Source: Apibacter raozihei
GTDB taxonomy: Bacteria; Bacteroidota; Bacteroidia; Flavobacteriales; Weeksellaceae
Length of the DNA: 64,000 nt
NCBI RefSeq assembly: GCF_004014855.1
Contig: NZ_CP034930.1
Location: 1,240,001-1,304,000 of the forward strand
Direction of reading: 5' to 3'
Below, piece by piece: positions 1-9,218 of the stretch (the stretch's first letter is position 1; each line of letters opens with the position of its first letter). Made by a program: the position numbers and the translations under genes. The notes under the pieces were generated by a model that was not told the DNA's origin, searched no databases, and worked only from the letters and a program-made list of their open reading frames with translations.

Positions 1-135
1 GATTCATTAGACACAGTAGAATTAATCATGGAGTTTGAAAAAGAATTTGACATTCAAATCCCAGATGACCAAGCAGAAAAAATTTCAACTGTTGGTCAAG
101 CCATTTCTTATATTGAAGAAGTAAACAAACAATAA
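1..135 (+). CDS. acpP: Acyl carrier protein, C-terminal part (5' end outside window)
   Basis: The window opens inside a reading frame whose 44 visible residues start with DSL, the serine that carries phosphopantetheine (codon 2 of the window), and continue through the helix II/III region typical of type II fatty-acid ACPs ([20 protein letters not shown]) to a short tail ending VNKQ. The ACP shuttles acyl chains between the soluble fatty-acid synthase enzymes in the cytoplasm. fabF follows after 27 bp, the classic acpP-fabF pairing, which supports acpP rather than a secondary-metabolism ACP. About the first 35 residues are missing because of the window edge. Confidence 0.95.
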   Translation, partial: DSLDTVELIMEFEKEFDIQIPDDQAEKISTVGQAISYIEEVNKQ

Positions 136-162
136 TTTACACAAAGACATTAAAGTAAAAGT

Positions 163-1413
163 ATGGCTTTAAAACGAGTAGTGGTAACTGGACTTGGTGC
201 AATAACACCTATCGGTAATAATTTCCAGGAATATAGGAAAGCCTTATTAGAAGGTGTAAGTGGAGCAGGTCCAATTACTCTATTTGACGCAACTAATTTT
301 AAAACAAAATTTGCTTGTGAATTAAAACAATACAATCCTGAAGACTATTTTGAAAGAAAAGATGTACGTAAATATGATCGTTGCGCACAGTTTGGAATGA
401 TATCTTCAAAAGAAGCAGTAAAGGATAGTAAACTATTGGAATATTCTGATCTGAACAAAGCCCGTGTAGGGGTAGTTTGGGGATCAGGAATAGGGGGTTT
501 AAATACATTCGAGCAGGAAGTGTCTACCTACGCTTTAGGTAACGGAATTCCTCGATTTAATCCTTTCTTTATTCCTAAAATGATTGCAGATATGACTCCG
601 GGTCTTATTTCTATGGAATACGGATTTATGGGGCCAAATTATGCAACTGTATCTGCATGTGCATCGTCTTCTAATGCAATGATTGATTCTTTGATGCTTA
701 TCCGGTTAGGTAAAGCAGATGCAATCGTTACCGGAGGTTCCGAGGCAGCTATATGTGCAAGTGGAGTAGGAGGGTTTAATGCCCTGCACGCCATGTCTAC
801 AAGGAATGATGATCCGGCAACAGCTTCCCGGCCTTTTGATAAAGACAGGGATGGATTCGTTCTTGGGGAAGGTTCCGGAACACTTATTTTAGAAGAATAC
901 GAACACGCAGTTAAAAGAGGAGCAACTATTTATGCTGAAATAGTGGGCGGGGGCTTAAGTGCCGATGCTTATCACATGACAGCGCCTCATCCCGAAGGCT
1001 TGGGAGCATATAATGTAATGAAAAATGCAATTGAAGATGCCGGTATATCCCTGACTGATATAGACCATATCAATGTTCATGGAACATCAACTCCGCTAGG
1101 AGATTTAGCAGAATCAAAAGCAATCTTAAAATTATTTGGAGAACATTCATATAAAATCCAGATAAATTCCACAAAATCAATGACCGGTCACTTATTGGGT
1201 GCAGCGGGTGCTATAGAAGCTTTAGCTTGTGTAATTGCTGTAAAAGAAAATATAGTAGCACCTACCATCAATCATTTTACAGATGATGAAGATTTTGACC
1301 CTAAATTAGATTTTACCTTCAACAAAGCAAAAGAGAAGGAAGTTAAATATGCAATGAGTAATACTTTCGGTTTCGGTGGCCACAATGCATGTGTTATTTT
1401 AAAGAAATTTTAA
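163..1413 (+). CDS. fabF: 3-oxoacyl-ACP synthase II
   Basis: This is the condensing enzyme of type II fatty-acid elongation, joining malonyl-ACP to a growing acyl-ACP. The 416-aa length is normal for FabF. The thiolase-fold catalytic triad is complete: Cys166 in VSACASSS, His306 in VHGTSTPLGD and His343 in GHLLGAAGA. The C-terminal FGFGGHNA loop is also present. It lies 27 bp after acpP and 24 bp before rnc, so the three genes are probably co-transcribed. The ATG at 163 gives the expected MALKRVVVTGLG N-terminus. Do not confuse it with the KS domains of the PKS genes downstream; this one is the housekeeping copy. Confidence 0.97.
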   Translation: MALKRVVVTGLGAITPIGNNFQEYRKALLEGVSGAGPITLFDATNFKTKFACELKQYNPEDYFERKDVRKYDRCAQFGMISSKEAVKDSKLLEYSDLNKARVGVVWGSGIGGLNTFEQEVSTYALGNGIPRFNPFFIPKMIADMTPGLISMEYGFMGPNYATVSACASSSNAMIDSLMLIRLGKADAIVTGGSEAAICASGVGGFNALHAMSTRNDDPATASRPFDKDRDGFVLGEGSGTLILEEYEHAVKRGATIYAEIVGGGLSADAYHMTAPHPEGLGAYNVMKNAIEDAGISLTDIDHINVHGTSTPLGDLAESKAILKLFGEHSYKIQINSTKSMTGHLLGAAGAIEALACVIAVKENIVAPTINHFTDDEDFDPKLDFTFNKAKEKEVKYAMSNTFGFGGHNACVILKKF

Positions 1414-1437
1414 AATAAGATAGAATAACGTAACTTA

Positions 1438-2199
1438 ATGACTGCTATTTGGAAAAAAATACTTTTCCGTTCAAATTTATTGAAGCAGAGTTCTGATAAC
1501 AAAGAGGAAGAAGTTTTCAGAAAACAAATAGAAAATCTGATAGGTTATAAGCCTTCTAATTTAGGAGTTTTTTATGAATGCTTTACTCATTCTTCAGTAA
1601 ATAACAATGATAATAAGAACTTTGAAAGGCTTGAGTTCTTAGGAGATTCCATACTATCAAGTATAGTATCGGATTATTTGTACCATCAAGCACCGGATAA
1701 AAAAGAAGGCTACCTTACCCAAATGAGATCTAAAATGGTCAATAGAAAAACACTAAATGTTTTGGGTAACGAATTAAAATTATCATCATATCTTCAAAAA
1801 AGACAAAATACAAGCTTAGGCGAAAATATCAACGGGAATTTATATGAAGCCTTAGTTGGCGGAATATATATTGATGGAGGATTCGAAGCTTGCCGGGATT
1901 TTATAAGTGAAACTTTAATTAAACAAGAAGATTTTGAACAACTGGAAAAAAGAGTTACCAGTTATAAAAGTCTGATAATTGAATGGGCTCAAAAAAATAA
2001 ACTGGAAATAAATTTTGAAACGTTTGAAGAGGAAAATGCTGAAGATGTTTTAATATTCAACTCTATTATTCATCTGGACAATAAAATGGTGACCAAAGGA
2101 AGAGCTACCTCTAAAAAGAAAGCTGAAGAAAGCGCTTCTAAAAGAGCTTATTACAGGTTAAATAAGTATATAAATACATCCGAAACAAAAGAAACATGA
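1438..2199 (+). CDS. rnc: Ribonuclease III
   Basis: Double-stranded-RNA endonuclease that processes rRNA precursors and structured mRNAs. The 253-aa protein has the RNase III signature ERLEFLGDS around residues 63-71 and the second acidic metal-binding site in NLYEALVGG. These are followed by a C-terminal double-stranded RNA-binding domain (about residues 178-245) with the SKKKAEESASKRAYY helix. The N-terminal extension of about 20 residues before the catalytic domain is common in this phylum. It follows fabF by 24 bp and overlaps the next gene by 4 bp (ATGA), indicating translational coupling. Confidence 0.96.
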   Translation: MTAIWKKILFRSNLLKQSSDNKEEEVFRKQIENLIGYKPSNLGVFYECFTHSSVNNNDNKNFERLEFLGDSILSSIVSDYLYHQAPDKKEGYLTQMRSKMVNRKTLNVLGNELKLSSYLQKRQNTSLGENINGNLYEALVGGIYIDGGFEACRDFISETLIKQEDFEQLEKRVTSYKSLIIEWAQKNKLEINFETFEEENAEDVLIFNSIIHLDNKMVTKGRATSKKKAEESASKRAYYRLNKYINTSETKET

Positions 2200-2672
2200 A
2201 GATTTATTCCTTTGATTGGGATGATGATGATCCAATATTTGATTTCAAATTATTAGGATTAGCATCTAACTTGATCAAAGATTATGATCTGGCATTTTAT
2301 TTGAATAAATATTGTCAATTCTCATTTAAACGAGAAGCAGATCAAGAAATATTGAATGGAGATGTTTTGTATCTTTTTTCAGTTTACAGATTTTTTCACT
2401 CTAAAACTAAACAATTTGTAGAGCTTATAAGTAATTATTCTTATCCACAAATGTTAAAAGGTGAAAAATATAGTCTTTTTGAAGAAACAGAAAGTATTCA
2501 TATATTAATACCGGAATTCAAAAGATTTAACTATTTCTTAAAGTCAAGTTTGGGGTTGAATGAAGACTTTTACGTAAATTTGGCAGAATTGAAAAATATA
2601 CAAGAATATCAAGACATTGATATAAACACTATAAAGATTAATAATTTAGAAAATTTGATATTACCCACATAA
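2196..2672 (+). CDS. IPExxxVDY family protein of unknown function
   Basis: A 158-aa protein without signal peptide or membrane segment. It contains IPEFKRFNYF near residue 108, which fits, with some drift, the motif for which the Bacteroidota-specific IPExxxVDY family is named. Members are usually about 150 aa and sit between rnc and pyk in many Flavobacteriia, exactly as here. The biochemical role is not known. It overlaps rnc by 4 bp and pyk by 1 bp (TAATG), so it is translated as part of the same operon. The family call rests on motif and gene order, not on a database search. Confidence 0.8.
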   Translation: MKIYSFDWDDDDPIFDFKLLGLASNLIKDYDLAFYLNKYCQFSFKREADQEILNGDVLYLFSVYRFFHSKTKQFVELISNYSYPQMLKGEKYSLFEETESIHILIPEFKRFNYFLKSSLGLNEDFYVNLAELKNIQEYQDIDINTIKINNLENLILPT

Positions 2673-4102
2673 TGATAGGATATAGAAAAAAAACAAAAAT
2701 AGTAGCTACTATTGGACCTGCATCTGAAGATAGAGAGACTTTATTAAACATGATTAAAGCAGGTGTAAATGTAATTCGTGTTAATTTTTCCCATGCAGAA
2801 GAACAAACTGTTGAAAAATGGGTAAAATTAGTACGTGGTATTAATGAAGAATATGGTTTTACTGTTTCTTTGTTGGCCGATTTACAGGGGCCTAAGTTAA
2901 GAGTAGGAGTTGTTAAAGAAGGCGTTGTAGTAAAATCTGGTGATTTGATCACTTTTACTAATGAAAAAATTGAAGGTGATGAAAATCAGGTGTATATGAG
3001 TTATCCTCAATTTGCCAGAGATGTGAAAGTAGGTGAAAAAATATTACTTGATGACGGAAAATTAATATTTGAGGTTGTTGAAACTAATTTACGAGATAAA
3101 GTTAAAGCTAGAGTAATTCAGGGAGGACCGTTAAAATCCAAAAAAGGAGTTAATCTGCCCAATACTAAAGTATCGTTACCAGCTTTAACAGAGAAAGATA
3201 TTAAAGATGCCCTTACTGCAATTAAATATGAGTTTGACTGGATAGCTTTATCTTTTGTAAGACACGTGGAAGATGTCAACGATTTGAAAAAATTAATTCA
3301 GGCTAATGTTAGTCATAAAATCCCAATTATAGCTAAAATTGAAAAGCCTGAAGCAATAACTAATATTAAAGAGATAGTTGATGCTGTAGATGGTGTTATG
3401 GTTGCAAGAGGAGATTTAGGAATTGAAATACCTATGGAAAAAGTTCCTTTAATCCAGAAAAATTTGGTAAGCTTATGCAAAATATCGTGTAAACCTGTAA
3501 TAATTGCTACTCAGATGATGGAGAGCATGATTGATGGATTAACCCCTACAAGGGCTGAAGTAAATGATGTAGCTAATTCTGTTTTAGATGGTGCAGATGC
3601 TGTAATGTTAAGTGGTGAAACATCTGTAGGTAAATATCCTGTTGAAGTTATTGAAAACATGGCTAAAATCATTTGTAATGTTGAAGATGACCAGCACATA
3701 CAGGTGCCTCCCCATGCTCCGGTAAGAGGAAGTGATAGATATATTACTGATATGATATGTTATAATGCTGCTGAAATGGTAGATCAGGTATCAGCTAAAG
3801 CCATTGTTACTTTGACACAGTCAGGTTACACAGCTTTTCAGATTTCTTCTCACCGTCCATTAGCTGATATTATTGTGTTTACATCTAATAAAAGAGTAAT
3901 TACAATGCTTAATCTACTATGGGGGGTACGAGCTTTCTTATATGAAGGTTTAAAAAGTACTGATGAAACGGTAGTAGAAGTAAATAGAGAAGCAAGAGAA
4001 AAAGGATTTGTAGTTTCCGGAGATTACGTTATTAATTTAAATGCAATGCCATCTTTTGGTAATGGTTTAACTAATACACTTCGATTGACTCAGATTAGTT
4101 AA
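2672..4102 (+). CDS. pyk: Pyruvate kinase
   Basis: Last step of glycolysis: transfers phosphate from phosphoenolpyruvate to ADP. The 476-aa protein shows the whole pyruvate kinase fold: N-terminal KIVATIGPAS and VIRVNFSHA, the B-domain lid (about 70-170), the active-site segment IIAKIEKPEAITNI with the catalytic Lys, VMVARGDLGIE, and ATQMMESMI. A C-terminal domain of about 120 residues ends at LTQIS. It is the last gene of the acpP-fabF-rnc-IPE-pyk run and is followed by a strong terminator. The start overlaps the preceding stop by one base (TAATG). Confidence 0.97.
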   Translation: MIGYRKKTKIVATIGPASEDRETLLNMIKAGVNVIRVNFSHAEEQTVEKWVKLVRGINEEYGFTVSLLADLQGPKLRVGVVKEGVVVKSGDLITFTNEKIEGDENQVYMSYPQFARDVKVGEKILLDDGKLIFEVVETNLRDKVKARVIQGGPLKSKKGVNLPNTKVSLPALTEKDIKDALTAIKYEFDWIALSFVRHVEDVNDLKKLIQANVSHKIPIIAKIEKPEAITNIKEIVDAVDGVMVARGDLGIEIPMEKVPLIQKNLVSLCKISCKPVIIATQMMESMIDGLTPTRAEVNDVANSVLDGADAVMLSGETSVGKYPVEVIENMAKIICNVEDDQHIQVPPHAPVRGSDRYITDMICYNAAEMVDQVSAKAIVTLTQSGYTAFQISSHRPLADIIVFTSNKRVITMLNLLWGVRAFLYEGLKSTDETVVEVNREAREKGFVVSGDYVINLNAMPSFGNGLTNTLRLTQIS

Positions 4103-4116
4103 TGACAATTATTTTT

Positions 4117-4162
4117 AAACATAAAAAAAACTCTTACTTATGTAAGAGTTTTTTTTATGTTT
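4117..4162. terminator. Bidirectional intrinsic terminator between pyk and the GT-C gene
   Basis: A perfect 21-bp inverted repeat (4117-4137 with 4142-4162) has a 4-nt loop. The core ACTCTTAC/GTAAGAGT is flanked by an A8 run on one side and a T8 run on the other. It therefore gives a hairpin followed by a U-tract on both strands. It sits in the 64-bp gap between convergent genes and ends both the housekeeping operon and the long PKS operon. Confidence 0.9.
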
Positions 4163-4166
4163 ATGT

Positions 4167-5759
4167 TTATTTGCGTTTATATAAATAATAGACTTCGAGT
4201 GCATTGTTATCAATATCATTTTTAATAGTGTCTGTTTTAATCAAATTATAATTTTCTTTTAAAACAGGTAAGTGATAGTAGTATAGGAATTCATCGGTAT
4301 TATTAGGATCATTTTCTTTAATTTTTGATAAATTATAGATACGACATGGTAATACTATAAATTCAGTCTTCTTTTGTCTGATGTATTCCGTCTGATCGTT
4401 TCTTAGCTCAGGAAATGTACTAAATGGCAAGTTTGGTTTTAAAAAGAATTTTACATTGGGAACAATATTACATGTAGTAAATAAGCTATTACCTAATCCA
4501 AACCCAAGATTTAATAAAGTAGGATGTGGTGATTTTTTTATTTCGTCGCTTAATCTTTCAGTCATAAATCCATCCACCTTGAAATCTTTACTATTTAAAA
4601 TTTTATATTCGAGCCATGTATTTGTTAGCCTTTTTTGGCTTAAACACATAAAGAAAAATATAAAGAAAAATGAGGCTATCATTCCTGATGTAAATTTTAC
4701 AGACGCATATTTTTTTATGTATATAAATATGCATACCAAGCCCAAAACATCAAAAACTAAAAAAGGAATCGGATAATAGTAGAAAAAAGTTTTAGACATA
4801 AAAATAATAACGTATAGAGTTATTCCTGAAAGAATAATACTCCATCGCCCAATCGTATTTTTTATAAAATTTACCGGGAAGATAAAAATTCCAATAATAG
4901 GAAGAAGAAATAAAGAAAAACTATCTAAAAATAAGTAAAGGATTTTAGTAACTAATAAAATCAATACTTCAGTCAGAGAACCAACTTTTGCATATTTGCT
5001 ATTTAAGACTATGTAAGTGTTATAGGCCTCTTCTAAAGCGTTATTTACATAGAAATACAGGATGATAGGAATTGCTACTAAAGCAAATCCTGCTAAATAA
5101 GCTAGCAGATTATAAATTATATTTTTATATCTTTTATTAGAAAGAAGATTAATAAATATACCTAACAAAGGGAAAAACCAAAACATGATTAAGTTTATTT
5201 TTGTTAAAATTACCATCGAACAGATAATTCCATGAACAAACATACACCAAGGATTGTGAGAAAAATTACCCTTATCTTTAAAATATCTGACAAACAAATA
5301 CAAGCTTATAATTTCACCTACTAGGATAAATTCTTCAGCAGATCCTCCGGCTATCATTAGTTTTAAAAGAAAAGAAGGAAATATGAGAGCGGTGAAAAAG
5401 GATCCGGCTTTTCCCAGATATAATCTTGCTGTAAGATAGATAGAATATGACATTAAGAGCCAGGATATCAGCTCAATGATAAACATACCGAAAAAGTTAG
5501 AATTCGATATTATATAACCTGCACTATACAAAAAGAATATGAAAGGTCCTTTATGATCAAATACTTCTGTATATAAAGTACGGCCATTAACCATTCCTTT
5601 CGCTACATTAAAATATACATTTGGATCAGACCATTCGTTAGTTACGTAAAAGGGAGACATTTTTGAGCAAAAAAACAGCAATAAAAAAATGTATAAAGTT
5701 AAAAGTAAAATAAAATTTTTATCTTCTTTTATAATTTGTAAAGTACTTTTGTTAGTCAT
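4167..5759 (-). CDS. Polytopic membrane protein, GT-C (family 39-like) glycosyltransferase candidate
   Basis: The 530-aa protein has about ten to twelve hydrophobic segments and an acidic first periplasmic loop (NEWSDPNVYFNVAKGM, then DHKGPFIFFLY around residue 68). This is the layout of GT-C enzymes such as the family 39 lipid-linked sugar transferases, where a loop Asp acts in catalysis. The C-terminal 100 residues are soluble and would face the periplasm. It is the last gene of the PKS operon, 14 bp after the second GT1 gene. It may therefore add a sugar to, or flip, the membrane-embedded product. The family assignment comes from topology and loop motif only; it could also be a non-enzymatic integral membrane protein. 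Confidence 0.55.
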   Translation of the reverse strand: MTNKSTLQIIKEDKNFILLLTLYIFLLLFFCSKMSPFYVTNEWSDPNVYFNVAKGMVNGRTLYTEVFDHKGPFIFFLYSAGYIISNSNFFGMFIIELISWLLMSYSIYLTARLYLGKAGSFFTALIFPSFLLKLMIAGGSAEEFILVGEIISLYLFVRYFKDKGNFSHNPWCMFVHGIICSMVILTKINLIMFWFFPLLGIFINLLSNKRYKNIIYNLLAYLAGFALVAIPIILYFYVNNALEEAYNTYIVLNSKYAKVGSLTEVLILLVTKILYLFLDSFSLFLLPIIGIFIFPVNFIKNTIGRWSIILSGITLYVIIFMSKTFFYYYPIPFLVFDVLGLVCIFIYIKKYASVKFTSGMIASFFFIFFFMCLSQKRLTNTWLEYKILNSKDFKVDGFMTERLSDEIKKSPHPTLLNLGFGLGNSLFTTCNIVPNVKFFLKPNLPFSTFPELRNDQTEYIRQKKTEFIVLPCRIYNLSKIKENDPNNTDEFLYYYHLPVLKENYNLIKTDTIKNDIDNNALEVYYLYKRK

Positions 5760-5773
5760 TGGTTCTATAAAAC

Positions 5774-6967
5774 TTATTTAATGATATTTTTTGTTTCTGC
5801 GAAGTTCTCTAATAATTCTACGGCTTTAGTATTACCTCCGGCTTTTATAAAAGTTTGTTTTATTCTTTCAGCGTTTTGGCGGTATTCATTATTATTTAAA
5901 ACTTCTAAAACTGAATTTTCAAGATCGTTTTTTTTCATTCTTTTATATCTTAATCTTATTCCGCTTCCTGAATTTTCAACCAGTGAGGCATTATAAAATT
6001 GATCGTATGCTAATGGAATTACTACCATAGGAAGTGAATTCATTAAAGATTCATTAATAGTATTAAAGCCTCCATGACAAATAACTGCATCCATATGCGG
6101 AAGAAGTTGAATTTGTGGCAGGTATTTTTGTACTATAAAGTTATCAGGCCATTTTTCAAATAATTCAGGATCAACGGATGCAATAATAGTAACATCTTTA
6201 TCTTTAAAAGCATCAATTAATTTAGTGAAAAAATCTTTTCTAATGTCTGTTAAAACAGTTCCAATAGATACGAAAATTTTAGGATTAGAAATTTTATTTA
6301 TACTTTCCCAGTCAAAGGATGAATTGTCCGGTCTTCCTAAAACAGGTCCGATAAACTTATTACAAGGTTCTGTTGAAGTTATCCCAGCAAATTCCTCCGA
6401 TGTGAATATTAATGATAATTTTGAAGAGACAATTAAATGTTCTTTCTCTTCTATACCAAAATATTTTTGTAAGCCAGAAATCTGGTTATAGGCCCATTCA
6501 GCTACTTTAGGAGCCATGTCCGGATTTCCCATGACTTCAGGTGGTGAAGTCATAGTAGTAGCATAAGGTATATTGTAAAGATAGGCTGCAAGCCCGCCTG
6601 CAAATGTTATTCCGTCATTAATTATTACATCAGGTTTAAAGTTTTCAATAACATTTTTTAAACCAGGCATCATTATTTTAGCTAGAGGTACATAGGTTTG
6701 TTCAAGTGCCAGTTTAAGAATTTCCAATCCGGTTACATTACTTCCGGTACCCTGTAGCTCCATGATTTTTTCAATTTCGTCCTGATAAGGTTTTATTTCT
6801 TTTTCAGGATAATAATAATGACCTTTTACAGGAATAGTATTTTTGTCTAAGGGATAAATCCCTGTCCATGCGACTTCATGTCCTCTTTCCAAAAGACTAT
6901 TTCCTATACTTAAGGTTGGATTTATATGTCCGATAAATGGAGGTACAACAAATAAAAATTTCTTCAT
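5774..6967 (-). CDS. GT1 (MGT/UGT-type) glycosyltransferase, second copy
   Basis: A 397-aa GT-B fold transferase of the macrolide-glycosyltransferase type, which moves a sugar from an NDP donor to a small hydrophobic acceptor. The N-terminus FVVPPFIGHINPTLSIG contains the His (residue 14) that normally deprotonates the acceptor. The C-terminal donor motif reads ICHGGFNTINESL with DQFYNA behind it. It is clearly a paralogue of the gene 5 bp upstream, sharing IGHINPT/TGHINPT, the CHGG motif and overall length, so a tandem duplication with divergence is likely. Its place in the PKS operon implies the acceptor is the PKS product or an intermediate. The sugar donor cannot be read from the sequence. 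Confidence 0.85.
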   Translation of the reverse strand: MKKFLFVVPPFIGHINPTLSIGNSLLERGHEVAWTGIYPLDKNTIPVKGHYYYPEKEIKPYQDEIEKIMELQGTGSNVTGLEILKLALEQTYVPLAKIMMPGLKNVIENFKPDVIINDGITFAGGLAAYLYNIPYATTMTSPPEVMGNPDMAPKVAEWAYNQISGLQKYFGIEEKEHLIVSSKLSLIFTSEEFAGITSTEPCNKFIGPVLGRPDNSSFDWESINKISNPKIFVSIGTVLTDIRKDFFTKLIDAFKDKDVTIIASVDPELFEKWPDNFIVQKYLPQIQLLPHMDAVICHGGFNTINESLMNSLPMVVIPLAYDQFYNASLVENSGSGIRLRYKRMKKNDLENSVLEVLNNNEYRQNAERIKQTFIKAGGNTKAVELLENFAETKNIIK

Positions 6968-6972
6968 AACAT

Positions 6973-8157
6973 TTAATTATTAAGTATAGATTCTAAATAG
7001 TTGGCTCCTTGTACCACTCCTCCAGATTTTTCAAATGATTTTTTTATATTTTCAGCACCTATTTTATACGCTTTATCGTTTAAAATATGGTGAACAGATT
7101 CTTTTAGTTGTTCGGCTTTGAACCTGTTGAATTTTAACCGTATTCCTGCGTTATTATCAACAACACAACCTGCCACATAGGATTGATCATATGCAATAGG
7201 AATAACAATTAATGGAATACCATAGGTTAAAGATTCACAAACTGTATTTTGTCCTCCGTGGCAAACTACAGCATTCATCAAATGAATAAGATCTAATTGC
7301 GGAATTTGTTTTTGTATGATAAAGTTATCAGGTATTGAATCGAAATATTCGGGATCTGATATGACAACTACAGTTAATTTTTCATTTTTAAAAGCGTTAG
7401 TTATTTTATCAAAAAATGATTTTTTTTGTGAATGATCAAATGTAGTACCTATGGTAACTAAAATTTTTGGTTGGTTTCCAAGATCTGCCAGTTTTTCCCA
7501 GTCAAATAAAATAGAATGAGAACGTTTGTTAATAGAGGGACCAATAAACTTAAAATTATCCGGTAAATCAGTATTTCCGAAAAAATCTTTTGAAGTATAT
7601 ACCAGCGTTAATAATTTAGAACAATCTAGTCTCTCATTACCTTCAATTCCATTTTTTTGCTGAAATGCTATAACTTGCTGACTTTCCCACTCATGTATCA
7701 TAGGAAGATTTTCATTAACCTTTATGGAAGCCGGAGCCGTTACCGACGTAGCATAAGGAATTTGTTTTTTTATTGCAGCTACAGAACCTGCGAATAGTTG
7801 ATGGTCTGAAATTATTAGATCGGGTTTATATTGATCAATAATTTTTTCTATACCTGGAAGGATATACGTGTTCATAGGAGTCAAAACTTCTTCATACAGA
7901 AATTTTAAGCTTTCAATACCTGTCACAGATTTTTTTTTCAGCTCTTCAATATATGCTTCCTGATGTTTTTTTTCTTCTTCAGTTAGATTTATGGGAATAA
8001 GCAATAATTTACCACCAACAGGTAATTCTTTCTCAAGCTGAGGATCAAAACTTAGCCAGGATACTTCATGATTTCTTGTGAGCAATTCCTGACCCAAAGC
8101 CAAAGTAGGATTAATGTGTCCGGTTAATGGAGGAACAATAAATGCAAATTTTGCCAT
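6973..8157 (-). CDS. GT1 (MGT/UGT-type) glycosyltransferase, first copy
   Basis: A 394-aa GT-B glycosyltransferase. The acceptor-side His lies in PPLTGHINPTLALG, the nucleotide-sugar motif is VCHGGQNTVCESLTYG, and the PIAYDQSYVA segment usually contacts the sugar. No signal peptide or membrane helix is present, so it acts in the cytoplasm or at the inner membrane face. It starts 13 bp after the alpha/beta hydrolase and ends 5 bp before its paralogue, with one operon transcript implied. Two different GT1 enzymes suggest two sugars, two positions or two acceptors rather than simple redundancy, but this is inference. Confidence 0.86.
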   Translation of the reverse strand: MAKFAFIVPPLTGHINPTLALGQELLTRNHEVSWLSFDPQLEKELPVGGKLLLIPINLTEEEKKHQEAYIEELKKKSVTGIESLKFLYEEVLTPMNTYILPGIEKIIDQYKPDLIISDHQLFAGSVAAIKKQIPYATSVTAPASIKVNENLPMIHEWESQQVIAFQQKNGIEGNERLDCSKLLTLVYTSKDFFGNTDLPDNFKFIGPSINKRSHSILFDWEKLADLGNQPKILVTIGTTFDHSQKKSFFDKITNAFKNEKLTVVVISDPEYFDSIPDNFIIQKQIPQLDLIHLMNAVVCHGGQNTVCESLTYGIPLIVIPIAYDQSYVAGCVVDNNAGIRLKFNRFKAEQLKESVHHILNDKAYKIGAENIKKSFEKSGGVVQGANYLESILNN

Positions 8158-8170
8158 ATTTTTAAAATTC

Positions 8171-8935
8171 TTAAACGTTAAAGAAATCTGCTAATTTCTT
8201 TTTAATCCATTCTGGATTTTGAATAGGTATATTATGATCTCCTTCTCCTTCAAAAAATGTTACATTTGGAATGTAATTTTTAAGAATCTTTCCATCAGGT
8301 AAGCAATCAGATTGCATACCATAAAGTAATAATGACTCTTGATTTACTGAGTTCATATTCTCTTTTGAAGAAAAATATCTGTCTTTGATTAAATCATCAG
8401 GCATAGATGATTCATGCATGAGATAATCAAATAATTTTTTATTTTTTTCGAGTTGTCTTTTATTAGGAACAATTTTGGTTGATACACTATAATTTTGCAT
8501 ATAATGTTCTAAAAACTCGTTTCCGTATTTTTCTATAACTTTTTCTGTATCTCCGTCTTTGTCTGTAATTGGAGATTCAATTATAGCAATTTTTTTAATT
8601 CTTTCAGGGTAATGGATGGCGCTATATAGTGTTATTAAACCACCAAAACTATATCCTACCAAATCTACTTGAGAAAGATTATAGAAGTTTAGAAGATGAA
8701 TTAAATCTGAGGATAATGACTTTAAGTCAAAACCCTGATCTATTTTTTCACTAAGTCCATGACTTCTCAGGTCATAAAGAAGTACATGATATTTTTTAGC
8801 AAGCTCAGGAGCTATATTGAAATAAAATAAAGAAGAGTTTGTAAACATACCGTGAATCATAACGATAGTTTCAGAAGCTTCCTTATTGAGCTCCAGAATA
8901 TGAACTTTTTTATTATTTATTTCAACTATGGGCAT
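8171..8935 (-). CDS. Alpha/beta hydrolase, possible product-releasing or editing esterase
   Basis: A 254-aa single-domain alpha/beta hydrolase. The oxyanion segment IHGMFTNSS starts at residue 28. The nucleophile elbow is GYSFGG (Ser96), an acid Asp is plausible near residue 208 (SDCLPDG), and the catalytic His is at 234 in GEGDHNIP. The triad looks intact. The gene overlaps the ACP gene by 14 bp and precedes the glycosyltransferases by 13 bp. No thioesterase domain is fused to PKS1 or PKS2, so this enzyme is the best candidate to release the chain or to clear stalled acyl groups. The fold is certain; the substrate is inferred from context. Confidence 0.82.
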   Translation of the reverse strand: MPIVEINNKKVHILELNKEASETIVMIHGMFTNSSLFYFNIAPELAKKYHVLLYDLRSHGLSEKIDQGFDLKSLSSDLIHLLNFYNLSQVDLVGYSFGGLITLYSAIHYPERIKKIAIIESPITDKDGDTEKVIEKYGNEFLEHYMQNYSVSTKIVPNKRQLEKNKKLFDYLMHESSMPDDLIKDRYFSSKENMNSVNQESLLLYGMQSDCLPDGKILKNYIPNVTFFEGEGDHNIPIQNPEWIKKKLADFFNV

Positions 8936-9218
8936 TTACAATAAGATTTACAATATCACCTATAGATAAATTAATCAGCTGTTCCATGTCCATGCCGGAT
9001 AACCATTCATTAAAATCCATTCTGTCGCCATATTCTTGTTTCACTTTTTCAGCTAAAGCAACGATTTCAATGCTATCCATTTCCAGGTCCTTAGTAAAAA
9101 TGCTCTCAGGTGTTATATCCAGTTCATCAGCAATATCTTCTCCAAGTACTTCAGTTATAAATTGTTTTAATTTTTCGAATACCTGTTCTTCTTGTTGTTG
9201 TATATTTAAAGAGTCCAT
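8922..9218 (-). CDS. Free-standing acyl carrier protein of the PKS operon
   Basis: A 98-aa ACP with the phosphopantetheine site LEMDSIEIV (Ser49) in an acidic four-helix context (GEDIADEL, ITPESIFTKD). The residues around the serine differ from the LSIDSIKRME sites of PKS1, so it is not a split-off copy of those domains. It overlaps PKS2 by 13 bp and the hydrolase by 14 bp, a sign of tight translational coupling. It may present the starter or the finished chain to the hydrolase and glycosyltransferases. The PPTase domain at the end of PKS2 could activate it. The role is inferred; the ACP identity is clear. Confidence 0.85.
   Translation of the reverse strand: MDSLNIQQQEEQVFEKLKQFITEVLGEDIADELDITPESIFTKDLEMDSIEIVALAEKVKQEYGDRMDFNEWLSGMDMEQLINLSIGDIVNLIVNAHS

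Noticed and set aside
5781-6491. Plus-strand open frames opposite the glycosyltransferases and the PKS genes
   Set aside because: They are antisense shadows of conserved domains on the minus strand, with no family resemblance of their own.
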